A stretch of DNA of 64,000 nucleotides from Arachidicoccus sp. BS20 (GTDB lineage: Bacteria; Bacteroidota; Bacteroidia; Chitinophagales; Chitinophagaceae). Below are positions 17,439 to 28,662 of this stretch, in pieces (position 1 is the first letter of the stretch; every line of letters starts with the position of its first letter). The stretch lies in assembly GCF_001659705.1 (NCBI RefSeq), contig NZ_CP015971.1, positions 310,001 to 374,000 of the forward strand, in the 5' to 3' direction. A program made the translations under genes and the position numbers. The notes under the pieces are model-generated. The model did no database searches, was not told the origin of the DNA, and worked only from the letters and a program-made list of their open reading frames with translations.

Positions 17439-17619
17439 ATATAAACTAATTGTAACTTCGCTGCGCAAAAGGCAGATTTGTTTATTGTTCAGCCTTTAAA
17501 GAACTAATAAACGTTGAGTGATTTCTAACTAAATTTCCCCCAAACGTTTTATTGGTTTTCACAAAAATGATGGATAAGAAATTATTCATTATTGATTGTT
17601 TACTTTTAATTTTTTGAAG

Positions 17620-18645
17620 ATGGATATAAGAAAAGAATTGGAAAAACGCATCCTCGTCATCGATGGTGCCATGGGAACGATGATTCAACGGTATAAATTG
17701 CAGGAAGAAGATTATCGTGGCGCGCGTTTCAAAGACTGGCATAAAGATGTAAAAGGAAACAATGATTTGCTCAGCATTACACAGCCTAAAATCATTCAGG
17801 AAATCCATAAACAATATCTCGAAGCAGGCGCAGATATTATCGAAACAAATACGTTCAGCAGCACTTCTATTGCACAAGCAGATTATGATATGCAGTCATT
17901 GGCTTATGAACTAAATGTCGCTTCAGCAAAATGTGCAAGAGCAGCGATTGATGATTTTTTTTCCTCCCCGAAAGGGGAAGGGCGGGAGAGTGCTTTCATA
18001 GCCGGCGCTATCGGTCCTTTAAATAAAACCTTATCGCTTTCTCCTGATGTAAACAATCCGGGTTATCGCGCTGTAACTTTTGATGAAGTCGCAAACGCTT
18101 ACTACGAACAGGTTTCAGGGCTTGTGGATGGCGGCGTTGATTTGCTGTTAATTGAAACAATCTTTGATACTTTAAATGCGAAAGCAGCTATTTATGCTAT
18201 TAAAAAATACTTCCGCGAAACGGGCAAACCAGAATTGCCGATAATGATTTCAGGAACGATTACCGATGCTTCGGGAAGAACTTTAAGCGGACAAACACTG
18301 GAAGCGTTTTATGTTTCGATAAGCCATGCAAATCCTTTGAGCGTTGGCTTGAACTGTGCGCTTGGCGCAGCTGAAATGCGTCCGCACATTGCGGAGTTAA
18401 GCGAGTTGGCAAGTTGTTTTACATCGGCATATCCCAATGCAGGTTTGCCGAATGCAATGGGCGAATACGATGAGCAACCGCATGAAACCGCGCATTTTCT
18501 CGAAGATTGGGCAGAGCAGGGTTTTGTAAATATCGTCGGCGGATGTTGCGGTACAACGCCTGAACACATCAAACATATTGCAGATGCAGTGAAGGATTTG
18601 AAGCCGAGAAAGTTGCCGGTAATAGAAGAATTAATCAGCCGCTAA
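17620..18645 (+). CDS. metH: Methionine synthase, homocysteine-binding half (split MetH, part 1)
   Basis: N-terminal homocysteine S-methyltransferase module of cobalamin-dependent methionine synthase. The ATG at 17620 gives [20 protein letters not shown]; the 8 codons upstream from a TTG are left out. The zinc ligands are present at C246 (GLNCALGA) and C309-C310 ([10 protein letters not shown]), almost the same numbers as in E. coli MetH (247, 310, 311). At 341 residues it is exactly the first domain; the rest of the enzyme is encoded at 19097-21760, and 341+887 equals the length of one-piece MetH. The last codons and the stop lie in an inverted repeat flanking the cassette that separates the halves. 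Residues ~115-124 come from an inserted GC-rich palindrome. Confidence 0.93.
   Translation: MDIRKELEKRILVIDGAMGTMIQRYKLQEEDYRGARFKDWHKDVKGNNDLLSITQPKIIQEIHKQYLEAGADIIETNTFSSTSIAQADYDMQSLAYELNVASAKCARAAIDDFFSSPKGEGRESAFIAGAIGPLNKTLSLSPDVNNPGYRAVTFDEVANAYYEQVSGLVDGGVDLLLIETIFDTLNAKAAIYAIKKYFRETGKPELPIMISGTITDASGRTLSGQTLEAFYVSISHANPLSVGLNCALGAAEMRPHIAELSELASCFTSAYPNAGLPNAMGEYDEQPHETAHFLEDWAEQGFVNIVGGCCGTTPEHIKHIADAVKDLKPRKLPVIEELISR
17964..17990. repeat. GC-rich palindromic insert in frame inside metH part 1
   Basis: CTCCCC, GAAA, GGGGAAGGGCGGGAG: a C-run/G-run palindrome with a trailing G-rich arm, unlike the surrounding AT-rich codons. It is read as [10 protein letters not shown] in a surface linker where E. 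coli MetH has an unrelated linker of similar length. A related element lies in metH part 2 (21236-21260). Confidence 0.6.
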
Positions 18646-18662
18646 GACGCGAAGTCGCAAAG
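18638..18662. repeat. Left inverted repeat of the GxxExxY cassette
   Basis: Starts GCCGCTAAGACGCGAAGTCG. Its complement, GCCGCTAAGGCGCAAAGAC read on the other strand, lies at 19061-19085. The stop codon of metH part 1 (TAA, 18643-18645) lies inside it and the GxxExxY ATG abuts its inner end. Confidence 0.7.
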
Positions 18663-19055
18663 ATGCACAAAGAAGAAAAAGAACATATTGAGTGGTTGGG
18701 AAAACAAATCGTTGACATTGCTTATCATTTGCATAAGGCATTAGGTCCGGGTTTGCTTGAAAAAGTCTATGAGGCTTGCTTTTGTTATGAATTAGGCAAA
18801 AGGAGCATTCCTTTTGTTACACAAAAAAGAGTGGCTATTGTTTATGATAATATTGAATTTGATGAAGCGTTGCGTCTTGATATTTTGGTTGATGACAGAG
18901 TGATTATTGAATTAAAAGCGCAGGAAAATTTCCATCCTGTTTGGGAAGCTCAGTTGTTGAGCTATTTAAGATTGTCTAATAAACATTTAGGATACATTAT
19001 CAATTTTACAGTTCCGTTGATTAAAGATGGCATTAAGCGAATGATACTTTCTTAG
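18663..19055 (+). CDS. GxxExxY protein, PD-(D/E)XK nuclease-like
   Basis: Small protein of the GxxExxY family, assigned to the PD-(D/E)XK nuclease superfamily; no activity is established. The name-giving motif is GLLEKVY at residues 30-36. The putative nuclease core is D73 (LDILVDD), then E83-L-K85 (IIELKAQ). At 130 residues it is complete. It stands between the two halves of metH, flanked closely by imperfect inverted repeats, so it looks like a self-contained cassette. Members of this family recur in Bacteroidota genomes in similar repeat settings. It has no evident link to methionine synthesis. Confidence 0.88.
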   Translation: MHKEEKEHIEWLGKQIVDIAYHLHKALGPGLLEKVYEACFCYELGKRSIPFVTQKRVAIVYDNIEFDEALRLDILVDDRVIIELKAQENFHPVWEAQLLSYLRLSNKHLGYIINFTVPLIKDGIKRMILS

Positions 19056-19060
19056 TGTAT

Positions 19061-19085
19061 CTTTCTGTCTTTGCGCCTTAGCGGC
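19061..19085. repeat. Right inverted repeat of the GxxExxY cassette
   Basis: CTTTCTGTCTTTGCGCCTTA, then GCGGC. Read on the other strand it begins GCCGCTAAGGCGCAAAGAC, which matches the left arm at 18638 with few changes. It ends 11 nt before the ATG of metH part 2. Confidence 0.7.
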
Positions 19086-19096
19086 AAATATAAAAT

Positions 19097-21760
19097 ATGA
19101 GCGAAATAAAACCATACTTATACTTATCCGGTCTTGAACCCTTAATCATTCGTCCCGAATCGAATTTTATCAATATCGGCGAACGCACGAATGTTACGGG
19201 TTCCAAGAAATTTGCGCGGTTGATTCGTGAAGAAAAATACGAAGAAGCATTGAGCGTTGCGCGTGAGCAAATCGAAAATGGCGCACAGGTTATCGACATC
19301 AATATGGACGATGCTTTGCTCGACGGCGAGCAGGCAATGACTACTTTTTTAAATCTCGTACAAGCCGAACCTGAGATCGCGAAAATTCCCATCATGATTG
19401 ATTCTTCCAAGTTTCACATTATCGAAGCGGGACTGAAATGCGTGCAGGGCAAGTGCATCGTCAATTCCATTTCCATGAAAGAAGGCGTGGGAAAATTTAT
19501 CGAACAAGCGCATATTTGCCGCAGCTTCGGCGCGGCGGTTGTCGTTATGGCTTTTGACGAAAACGGTCAGGCAGATACTTTGCAAAGGCGCGTAGATATT
19601 TGCTCTAAGGCATACGAAATTTTGACGAAGCAAATCGGTTTTCCGCCGCAGGATATTATTTTCGACCTCAACATTTTCGCGGTAGCGACTGGTTTGGAAG
19701 AACATAATAATTACGCAGTTGATTTTATCGAAGCCTGTAAAATCATCAAGCAAAAATATCCTTTGGTAAAAATCAGCGGCGGCGTCAGCAATTTATCTTT
19801 TTCTTTCAGAGGAAACGAAACCGTGCGCGAAGCCATGCACAGCGTGTTTTTATATTATGCAACAAAAGCGGGCATGGACATGGGTATCGTGAACGCGGGA
19901 CAGTTGGTTGTGTATGATGAAATTGAACCGAAGTTGCGTGAACTGTGCGAAGATGTAATTCTCAATCGCAACAATGATAACAACGAAGCAACAGAAAAAT
20001 TAATTGCTTTTGCAGAAACCGTAAAGTCTAAAGGAAAAGAAATTAAAAAAGATGAAGCCTGGCGCAAAGCCACGGTGGAAGAGCGTTTGAAGCACGCACT
20101 TGTAAACGGCATCACGAATTATATTGATGAAGATACTTTAGAAGCCCTGCAAAAATATCCCAAGCCTTTGGATGTGATTGAAGGTCCGTTAATGGCGGGA
20201 ATGGATGTTGTCGGCAATTTATTCGGAAGCGGAAAAATGTTTTTGCCGCAAGTTGTGAAAAGCGCCAGAGTGATGAAAAAATCGGTTGCAATTATTACGC
20301 CATACATTGAAGCCGAAAAGCAGGAAGCATCGAACGCGCCGACAATTTTGCTTGCGACAGTTAAGGGCGACGTGCACGATATTGGAAAGAATATTGTCGG
20401 CGTTGTGTTGGGCTGCAATGGTTATGAAGTAATTGATTTGGGCGTGATGGTTCCTACGGATAAAATCTTGGAAACTGCTGAAAAAGAAAAAGTAGATATT
20501 GTAGGACTGAGCGGATTGATTACGCCGTCTTTGGACGAAATGGTAAACGTGGCGCGTGAGATGAAACGCCGCAATATGCAATTGCCTTTGCTGATTGGCG
20601 GCGCAACTACTTCGCGTATGCACACCGCGGTAAAAATTGCACCCGAATATGAACACGGTGTGGTGCATTGCCTGGATGCTTCGCGCAGCGTAACGGTTGT
20701 GGGTTCGTTATTAAATGCAACGCAGAAAGAAATTTTTCTGAAAGAAACGAAAGATGAATACACTAAACTAAAAACGCAGTTTGAGAATAAAAAACCTGTA
20801 AAACAATTTATTTCTTTTAAAGATGCGCAGGCAAATGCTGTAAAAATTGACTGGCAAAATTATCAACCAATTCAGCCGAGTTTTATAGGTACGAAAGTTT
20901 TCATAGATTATGATTTAAAAGAAATTCGTGAGTATATCGATTGGAAACCATTTTTCATCAGTTGGGAATTACATAGCAATTCTCCGAACATTTTGACGGA
21001 TAATGTTGTAGGTAAGGAAGCCACAAAATTATTCAACGAAGCCAATGCAATGTTAGATAAAATTATCGAAGAAAATTGGCTGAAAGCCAATGGCGTCGTG
21101 GGTTTTATGCACGCAGAAAAAGTTGCGCCCGACTCTGTTGATGTATATTTTGATAAAGAAAAAACAAGGCTCGAATTTTTAAGACAACAAATTAAAAAAG
21201 CAAAAGACCAGCCGAATTTATCTCTTGCAGATTTTCTCCCCCCTTCGGGGGGCAGGGGGGCTTTGGGTGCTTTTGCAGTAACCATTCAAGGCATTGAAAA
21301 GCACATCGAGCGTTTTGTTGCCGAGCATGATGATTATAATAAAATTATGCTGCAAGCGCTGAGCGACAGACTTGTCGAGGCGTTTGCAGAATTATTACAT
21401 AAAAAAGTACGCGAAGATTTTTGGGGTTATGCAAAAGATGAAGACTTGTCAAATGAAGATTTGATTAAAGAAAAATACGTTGGCATTCGCCCTGCGCCGG
21501 GCTATCCTGCATGTCCCGACCACACGGAAAAATACAAACTGTTCGACTTGTTGAACGTTACCGAAAACATTGGCATTGAGCTTACCGAATCTTTGGCAAT
21601 GTATCCTGCATCGAGCGTTTGCGGCTGGTATTTTTCACATCCCGAAAGTAAATATTTCGGCGTGGGAAAAATTTCACAAGACCAATACGAAGATTATAAG
21701 CAACGCAAAAACTGGGATGATGAAACGGCGCAAAAATGGTTAAGACCTAGTATGGAATAA
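19097..21760 (+). CDS. metH: Methionine synthase, folate/cobalamin/AdoMet half (split MetH, part 2)
   Basis: Carries the rest of cobalamin-dependent methionine synthase: the pterin-binding domain (residues ~20-280; [19 protein letters not shown]), the B12 cap (~330-400), the cobalamin-binding Rossmann domain with DVHDIG (H427 is the lower cobalt ligand) and the AdoMet reactivation domain with [15 protein letters not shown] at ~798. The 887 residues correspond to E. coli MetH from ~residue 345 to the end. To work it must pair with the 341-residue homocysteine module encoded upstream. Residues ~714-723 (PPSGGRGAL) are encoded by a GC-rich palindrome and fall in a loop. Methyl-cobalamin needs B12 uptake or synthesis, which is not encoded in this window. 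Confidence 0.95.
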   Translation: MSEIKPYLYLSGLEPLIIRPESNFINIGERTNVTGSKKFARLIREEKYEEALSVAREQIENGAQVIDINMDDALLDGEQAMTTFLNLVQAEPEIAKIPIMIDSSKFHIIEAGLKCVQGKCIVNSISMKEGVGKFIEQAHICRSFGAAVVVMAFDENGQADTLQRRVDICSKAYEILTKQIGFPPQDIIFDLNIFAVATGLEEHNNYAVDFIEACKIIKQKYPLVKISGGVSNLSFSFRGNETVREAMHSVFLYYATKAGMDMGIVNAGQLVVYDEIEPKLRELCEDVILNRNNDNNEATEKLIAFAETVKSKGKEIKKDEAWRKATVEERLKHALVNGITNYIDEDTLEALQKYPKPLDVIEGPLMAGMDVVGNLFGSGKMFLPQVVKSARVMKKSVAIITPYIEAEKQEASNAPTILLATVKGDVHDIGKNIVGVVLGCNGYEVIDLGVMVPTDKILETAEKEKVDIVGLSGLITPSLDEMVNVAREMKRRNMQLPLLIGGATTSRMHTAVKIAPEYEHGVVHCLDASRSVTVVGSLLNATQKEIFLKETKDEYTKLKTQFENKKPVKQFISFKDAQANAVKIDWQNYQPIQPSFIGTKVFIDYDLKEIREYIDWKPFFISWELHSNSPNILTDNVVGKEATKLFNEANAMLDKIIEENWLKANGVVGFMHAEKVAPDSVDVYFDKEKTRLEFLRQQIKKAKDQPNLSLADFLPPSGGRGALGAFAVTIQGIEKHIERFVAEHDDYNKIMLQALSDRLVEAFAELLHKKVREDFWGYAKDEDLSNEDLIKEKYVGIRPAPGYPACPDHTEKYKLFDLLNVTENIGIELTESLAMYPASSVCGWYFSHPESKYFGVGKISQDQYEDYKQRKNWDDETAQKWLRPSME
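21236..21260. repeat. GC-rich palindromic insert in frame inside metH part 2
   Basis: CTCCCCCC, TT, CGGGGGGCAGGGGGG: a C-run/G-run palindrome with a second G-run, the same design as the element in metH part 1. It is translated as LPPSGGRG without breaking the frame, in the loop just before GAFAVT of the AdoMet domain. Confidence 0.65.
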
Positions 21761-21769
21761 TAATTGAAA

Positions 21770-22552
21770 ATGCCTCGCAAAAAGAAACCGAAACGCAAAA
21801 GTAAATTCTGGAAAATATTCGCTTGTGTTATAGGAGTGATGGGCATATTGGCGATTGCTCAATATGTTTATAAAGCTCATAACGACAAAGTTGCGCATTT
21901 TGTTTATTACAACGATTTCGGTATTGATATGCCGGATAATTTTCCCATTCACGGCATTGATGTAAGCACGCATCAGGACAAAATCGATTGGGCAAAAGTA
22001 AAAGCGATGCAATCGCAAAATATCAAAATTGGTTTTGTGTTTATCAAAGCAACCGAAGGCTTGTCAAATGTCGATAAAGCATTTCAATACAATTGGTCAA
22101 GTGCTTACGCTGCGGGCATTCCTCGTGGTGCATATCATTTTTTCATTGCAGGGAAAAGCGGCGTGTTGCAGGCGCAGAATTTTATCAAAAATGTTCGACT
22201 AACTTCGGGCGATTTGCCGCCTGTTGTAGACATTGAGGAGCTGTACAAATCTTCTCCCAAAGTCGTCCGCGGTGAGCTGCACAATTATCTTTCAACGATT
22301 GAAAATTATTACCATATAAAACCTGTCATTTATTCTTATGCGACGTTTTATAACGATTATCTGGACGGCGAATTTGACGATTATCCTTTGTGGGTAGCAC
22401 ATTATTTTGAAGAGCATAAACCGCGCATAAAACGGCATTGGAATTTTTGGCAGCACAGTGAAAATGGTCATGTTTACGGCATTCGTGAGCACGTCGATTT
22501 CAGCGTTTTCAATGGCGACAGTGCAGCCTTTAAAAATTTTCTTCTTCCTTAG
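21770..22552 (+). CDS. GH25 lysozyme-family muramidase, membrane-anchored
   Basis: Predicted N-acetylmuramidase that cuts the peptidoglycan glycan backbone. A very basic N-terminus (MPRKKKPKRKSK) precedes one membrane segment (IFACVIGVMGILAIAQYVY), so it is anchored with the enzyme in the periplasm. The GH25 barrel shows GIDVSTHQ (first catalytic Asp), FIKATEG, AYHFF and PPVVDIEE (Asp/Glu pair). The ATG at 21770 is preferred to a TTG two codons upstream. It has 260 residues and starts 9 nt after metH, so it may be read through from it, though functionally unrelated. Some GH25 proteins of Bacteroidota have lost activity; here the key acids are kept. Confidence 0.9.
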   Translation: MPRKKKPKRKSKFWKIFACVIGVMGILAIAQYVYKAHNDKVAHFVYYNDFGIDMPDNFPIHGIDVSTHQDKIDWAKVKAMQSQNIKIGFVFIKATEGLSNVDKAFQYNWSSAYAAGIPRGAYHFFIAGKSGVLQAQNFIKNVRLTSGDLPPVVDIEELYKSSPKVVRGELHNYLSTIENYYHIKPVIYSYATFYNDYLDGEFDDYPLWVAHYFEEHKPRIKRHWNFWQHSENGHVYGIREHVDFSVFNGDSAAFKNFLLP

Positions 22553-22618
22553 CCTGTAAATCTCCTGAAATGCCTGATATTACTGACTTTCAGACGTTCG
22601 TATTTTCTTTTATTTTAA

Positions 22619-24691
<2,073 letters not shown>

Positions 24692-24703
24692 GAACAATTT
24701 CTA

Positions 24704-24750
24704 CAAATAAAAACAGCCGGCGAATTTTTACCACCGGCTGTTTTTATTTG
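24704..24750. terminator. Bidirectional terminator between gyrB and fbaA
   Basis: CAAATAAAAACAGCCGG (24704-24720) pairs perfectly with CCGGCTGTTTTTATTTG (24734-24750), 17 bp with a 13-nt loop. A-rich and T-rich arms on each side let it end both converging transcripts. Confidence 0.9.
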
Positions 24751-24764
24751 TACATTCTTTATGC

Positions 24765-25838
24765 TTACGCATTTCTGCCGATGCAATTCAAGTCGGTAAA
24801 GGCTTCTTCCAAACGCTTTACAAAACTTTCTTCGCCTTTTCGCAGCCATACGCGCGGGTCGTAATATTTTTTGTTTGGAGCATCTGCACCTTCAGGATTA
24901 CCCAATTGTCCTTGCAAATACGCTTCATTCTTTTTGTAATAACCAAAAATTCCATCGGCAAATGCCCACTGCATATCTGTATCAATATTCATTTTTACAA
25001 CACCATAATTCAGTGATTCCGCAATCTTTTCTTTCTCCGAGCCGCTGCCGCCGTGGAATACAAAAGATACAGGTTTAGCATCTTTTGCCAAGCCTAATTT
25101 TTCCGAAATATAAATCTGACTGTTCTTTAAAATTTCAGGATGCAGGGCTACATTTCCGGGTTTGTACACACCGTGAACATTGCCGAATGCCGCTGCAATG
25201 GTAAATAAATTTCCTATTTTGCTCAATGCCTCATAAGCTTCAAATACTTCTTCGGGTTGTGTGTAGAGTTTTGAATTGTCCACGCCGGAATTGTCCACGC
25301 CGTCTTCTTCGCCGCCGGTTACGCCCAGTTCGATTTCGAGGCACATACCGAGCGGTTGCATTCTTTTATAAAAAGCAACGGATGTTTCGAGGTTTTCATG
25401 CAAGGGTTCTTCACTTAGGTCGAGCATGTGTGAGCTAAACAAAGGCTGTCCTTTTTCTTTTTTATATTGTTCGCCTTCGGTAATCAGTCCATCCACCCAG
25501 GGTAACCATTTTTTCGCAGCATGGTCGGTATGCAATATAACCGGCACGCCATAATATTTTGCTACATTATGCACATGAAGCGCGCCGCTTACTGCACCAT
25601 AAATATTTGCCTGGTAATTATCGTTCGGCATTCCTTTGCCGGCTACAAATTGAGCGCCGCCATTGCTAAACTGAACAATAACCGGGGAGTTTACTTTTGC
25701 CGCCGTTTCCAATACGGCGTTAATTGAATTGGTGCCGATTGTATTTACGGCAGGTATTGCGTAGCCGTTTTGTTTTGCATCGTTGAACAAGTCGATTAGT
25801 TCTTCGCCATGTAAAACGCCTGCTCTGTATTTTGCCAT
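24765..25838 (-). CDS. fbaA: Class II fructose-bisphosphate aldolase
   Basis: Zinc-dependent aldolase of glycolysis and gluconeogenesis, interconverting fructose 1,6-bisphosphate with dihydroxyacetone phosphate and glyceraldehyde 3-phosphate. VILHTDHAAKKW gives the catalytic Asp and zinc His. FGNVHGVYKPGNV and FVFHGGSGS supply the other zinc and phosphate ligands, and KMNIDTDMQWAFADGI is conserved late in the chain. At 357 residues it is the E. coli FbaA type (class IIa), not the shorter tagatose type. Single gene, converging on gyrB. Confidence 0.95.
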   Translation of the reverse strand: MAKYRAGVLHGEELIDLFNDAKQNGYAIPAVNTIGTNSINAVLETAAKVNSPVIVQFSNGGAQFVAGKGMPNDNYQANIYGAVSGALHVHNVAKYYGVPVILHTDHAAKKWLPWVDGLITEGEQYKKEKGQPLFSSHMLDLSEEPLHENLETSVAFYKRMQPLGMCLEIELGVTGGEEDGVDNSGVDNSKLYTQPEEVFEAYEALSKIGNLFTIAAAFGNVHGVYKPGNVALHPEILKNSQIYISEKLGLAKDAKPVSFVFHGGSGSEKEKIAESLNYGVVKMNIDTDMQWAFADGIFGYYKKNEAYLQGQLGNPEGADAPNKKYYDPRVWLRKGEESFVKRLEEAFTDLNCIGRNA

Positions 25839-25988
25839 TGTTTTTTGTTTAATGAATCACAGAAAATAATTTGCGGGCAGCAAAATACGATTGTTTTATT
25901 ACAATAGGACAGTTTTTGATTAAAAACAAATAGATGGCTAACAAGAACGTCCGGAGATTTTCATTCCGACAGCTGTCTATTAATATTG

Positions 25989-26681
25989 TCAATTTTTATT
26001 TTTCTTATTTCCTCTAATCATTTTTATAATAATAGGGGCAGTTGTAATGACTACTAATCCGATGACGATTACTTCCAGGTGTTCCGTTAATTCAAAACCG
26101 TATTTTTTACGGATGAACCTGTCAAGATAATGACCACCTGCAAGCATCAACGCCGTCCACGTAAAAGAACCGATGATGTTGTATAACATAAATTTCTTTC
26201 TGTCCATTTCTACAATGCCTGCAACGATGGGAGCGAAGGTGCGTACAATTGGCAGAAAGCGCGCAAATATAATGGCGCCGCCACCACGCTCTTCAAAGAA
26301 ATTATGCGCCTGAACCAAATGCTTTTGCTTGAAATACCAGGTATCTTTTTTGTGAAACAATAACGGTCCGCTCTTTTTGCCAAACCAATAACCGACCATA
26401 TTGCCAAGTACGCCGGCAATAAAGATTATGATAATCAGTTCAAATAAATTCAGGTGTGTATTGCCGGTATCAATCGCCGAAGAGCGAATTAAATCTTCGC
26501 TGAAAATGCCTGCAACAAACAGCAGCGAATCGCCCGGCAAAAAAAAGCCGATAAACAATCCTGTTTCTGCAAAAATGATGAACGCAATTATCCATGCGCT
26601 TGCGGGAAGATGTACATAAAAATCCGGATTTAAAAGTTGTTTCCAATCAAAACTGATTAAAACGGCGTCTATTGTCTGCAT
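25989..26681 (-). CDS. DedA-family membrane protein
   Basis: Inner-membrane VTT/DedA protein; members act in lipid (undecaprenyl phosphate or phospholipid) translocation and membrane homeostasis. The sequence shows the N-terminal re-entrant segment FLPGDSLLFVAG and the core FARFLPIVRTFAPIVAGIVEMDR, with the conserved Arg and Pro residues. About five hydrophobic helices are present, and the C-terminus ends in basic residues. At 230 residues it is normal. A -7 box TATATTTG lies 18 nt upstream. The transported lipid is unknown. Confidence 0.9.
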   Translation of the reverse strand: MQTIDAVLISFDWKQLLNPDFYVHLPASAWIIAFIIFAETGLFIGFFLPGDSLLFVAGIFSEDLIRSSAIDTGNTHLNLFELIIIIFIAGVLGNMVGYWFGKKSGPLLFHKKDTWYFKQKHLVQAHNFFEERGGGAIIFARFLPIVRTFAPIVAGIVEMDRKKFMLYNIIGSFTWTALMLAGGHYLDRFIRKKYGFELTEHLEVIVIGLVVITTAPIIIKMIRGNKKNKN

Positions 26682-26699
26682 TCGTTAGTTATTATTGCC

Positions 26700-26707
26700 C
26701 AAATATA
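26700..26707 (-). promoter_or_regulatory. Putative -7 box of dedA
   Basis: Minus-strand TATATTTG, an exact TAnnTTTG match, 18 nt before the dedA ATG. The -33 region has no clear TTG. Confidence 0.4.
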
Positions 26708-26770
26708 AAAATAAAAAACATTGTGTTTCATTTAAAAGAAATTATTAACCAAACATCTTGTTATTTGGAT

Positions 26771-26778
26771 TAACTTCG
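26771..26778 (+). promoter_or_regulatory. Putative -7 box of ribE
   Basis: TAACTTCG, one base off TAnnTTTG (the same TTCG variant as at gyrB), followed by CCCG and the ribE ATG. No FMN riboswitch precedes ribE. Confidence 0.35.
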
Positions 26779-26782
26779 CCCG

Positions 26783-27370
26783 ATGTTCACGGGAATTATT
26801 GAAACCACGGGAAAAATTGTTGATATAATATCGCATGGAACCAATAAATCTTTTTGGCTCCAAAGTTCCATTGTAAACGAATTGAAGATTGACCAAAGTG
26901 TTTCTCACGACGGCGTTTGTCTGACAATTGAAGCTATTGAAAACGACAAATATAAAGTTACCGCCATTGAAGAAACTTTGAAAAAAACCAATCTTGCTAC
27001 ATGGCGCAGAAACGGCGAGGTAAATATTGAACGTTGTATGCAGATGAACGGTCGGCTTGACGGACATATTGTACAAGGTCATGTAGATGCAACCGCAAAA
27101 TGTGTAGAATTAAAAACGCTTGAAGGCAGTTGGGAATATACATTTGAATATCCGGAAACATTTGCTTCGCTGTTGATTGAAAAAGGCTCTGTTGCTGTAA
27201 ACGGAACAAGCCTTACTTGCTTTAATGTTACAAAAAATACCTTCACTGTTGCTATTATTCCATATACATACGAACATACAAGTATCAAGCAGGTAAAGCC
27301 TGAAAGTATTGTAAATATTGAGTTTGATGTGATTGGAAAATATATTCAACGCTTTGAATCTTTAAAATAA
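26783..27370 (+). CDS. ribE: Riboflavin synthase, alpha chain
   Basis: Last step of riboflavin synthesis: two 6,7-dimethyl-8-ribityllumazine molecules give riboflavin and a pyrimidine. The protein shows the two lumazine-binding repeats, starting MFTGIIETTGKIV and, from ~residue 98, GHIVQGHVDATAK with its own lumazine site. CLTIE and the SLT/SVAVNGTSLT blocks fit the family. At 195 residues it is slightly short of the usual 200-215 but complete. DUF721 follows after 18 nt on the same strand. No other rib gene is nearby. Confidence 0.95.
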   Translation: MFTGIIETTGKIVDIISHGTNKSFWLQSSIVNELKIDQSVSHDGVCLTIEAIENDKYKVTAIEETLKKTNLATWRRNGEVNIERCMQMNGRLDGHIVQGHVDATAKCVELKTLEGSWEYTFEYPETFASLLIEKGSVAVNGTSLTCFNVTKNTFTVAIIPYTYEHTSIKQVKPESIVNIEFDVIGKYIQRFESLK

Positions 27371-27388
27371 AATTAAACGGATAATACG

Positions 27389-27670
27389 ATGTCGGAATTT
27401 TCTATGGGCGATGCGATGAAAAATTTTCTTCAAAAAAGTCGGTTAAAAAATGGTCTTAAAACGGCTCAGCTTGAAGACGTATGGCGCGAAATTGTGGGTG
27501 AAGTAATCGCAAAATATACCGATAAAATTCAAATCATCAATCAGAAGTTGTTTATCCGTACATCCAATGGTCCGCTTAAAAACGAACTTCTGTATCAGCG
27601 CTCCCAAATCATTGAACGTATCAATGAAAAAATGGGAAGAGACACTATTACAGAAGTTGTAATTAATTGA
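27389..27670 (+). CDS. DUF721 / DciA-like protein
   Basis: Small protein of the DUF721 (DciA-like) family. In many bacteria DciA loads the replicative helicase, but this 93-residue form has only the core domain, so that role is inference. Features are an N-terminal amphipathic helix and VWREIVGEVIAKYTDKIQI, then LFIRTSNGPLKNELLYQRSQIIERIN, a KH-like fold. Neighbours are ribE 18 nt upstream; the gene is probably in the same transcript. The family assignment is sound. Confidence 0.8.
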   Translation: MSEFSMGDAMKNFLQKSRLKNGLKTAQLEDVWREIVGEVIAKYTDKIQIINQKLFIRTSNGPLKNELLYQRSQIIERINEKMGRDTITEVVIN

Positions 27671-27774
27671 GAAAACCTTCTCTGAAACCGACATGAAATT
27701 TTTTGTATCAAAATTACTCAAAGGATATGAAAAATTTCGTCAAAGGTTCCTCTTGAACAAAAAACAAGAGAAAT

Positions 27775-28104
27775 TTACACAGTTTCGTCTTCAACAGGAG
27801 CGTGTTCCGCTTCTTTAATTGCTTCGATAATTTCTGCGCGGTGCGCATCTGTATCGTGCAAATGACTGGTAGCGACTACCTGTCCGTTAGACGCTTTTAC
27901 GTTGAAGAAAAATTTTCCGTTAGACGATTCCTTCTTCTCAATATGCGCCTCAATCAACGCATTTTTCTTTACAGACTCGACGCCGTTTTTTACCGCGGCG
28001 TGCGTAGTATAGCCTTCGCTACCGAGCAGAATTTTTCCACTGTCATCTTTCAGGCTAAACTGAAATTCTCCGTTTGTTCTTTTTGAAATCACAAATTTTG
28101 CCAT
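27775..28104 (-). CDS. YegP-family protein (two DUF1508 repeats)
   Basis: Small cytoplasmic protein with two tandem DUF1508 (YegP) repeats: FQFSLKDDSGKILLGSEGY at residues ~12-30 and FFFNVKASNGQVVATSHLH at ~65-83. Each forms a short beta-rich unit with a following helix (AAVKNGVESVKKN; AEIIEAIKEA). The fold is known from structures; the function is not. At 109 residues it is the usual two-repeat length. Single gene, convergent with DUF721. Confidence 0.9.
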   Translation of the reverse strand: MAKFVISKRTNGEFQFSLKDDSGKILLGSEGYTTHAAVKNGVESVKKNALIEAHIEKKESSNGKFFFNVKASNGQVVATSHLHDTDAHRAEIIEAIKEAEHAPVEDETV

Positions 28105-28245
28105 GATTCAATCGTTTTTTAAGGTTTGATAAATTTGTGAGTAAGATATAAACTTATTTTTATTTGTTAGTTATTTGCCCAAAATCTTAACAATAAAATT
28201 ATTTGATTGTTTTAGTTTCCACTATTGAACATTTTATTACTGCGG

Positions 28246-28620
28246 TTATTTTCTCTTTTTTAGTTGAAATACATTTCCTTCGAGGTCTGTTCCATCGCAA
28301 AGCCAAAAATCATAATTTTCAAAAGTTTTGATTTCTCTCATCGGAATATTTTTCTCCAAGAAATTTTTTCTGGCGGCTTCTATATTTTCATCTATTTCAA
28401 AAACCATTTTTGTATTATTATCGAACTGATGATTCTCATCAATTTGTTTCAAATATTTTTCTCCGATTTTGTGGAATCCGATATTCGTATTTCCTGCATT
28501 CAATAAGACCCAAATGTCATCCTGTTCTATAACTTTTAAATTGAAATTTTCCACATAAAAATCCCGAAGAAGTTTAATGTTTCTAACATAAAGAATTATT
28601 GTATCGAATACAGTCTTCAT
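28246..28620 (-). CDS. VOC-family (glyoxalase/bleomycin-resistance-like) protein
   Basis: 124-residue protein of the vicinal oxygen chelate superfamily, with two beta-alpha-beta-beta-beta units. FDTIILYVRNIKLLRDFYVENF starts the first unit. FEIDENIEAARKNFLEKNIPM and FWLCDGTDLEGNVFQLKK close the second, the glutamate/aspartate region being the usual metal-site end. It may be a glyoxalase-like or resistance protein, but the substrate is unclear. AT-rich and standing alone. The fold call is good, function open. Confidence 0.8.
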   Translation of the reverse strand: MKTVFDTIILYVRNIKLLRDFYVENFNLKVIEQDDIWVLLNAGNTNIGFHKIGEKYLKQIDENHQFDNNTKMVFEIDENIEAARKNFLEKNIPMREIKTFENYDFWLCDGTDLEGNVFQLKKRK

Positions 28621-28662
28621 TTGTGTAATTTATTTTTTTAAAGACATATTATAATGCGTTTT

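Noticed and set aside
17439-17619. Cobalamin or SAM riboswitch in front of metH
   Set aside because: No B12-box-like sequence or multi-stem layout was seen; the only strong hairpin is the terminator of the gene before.
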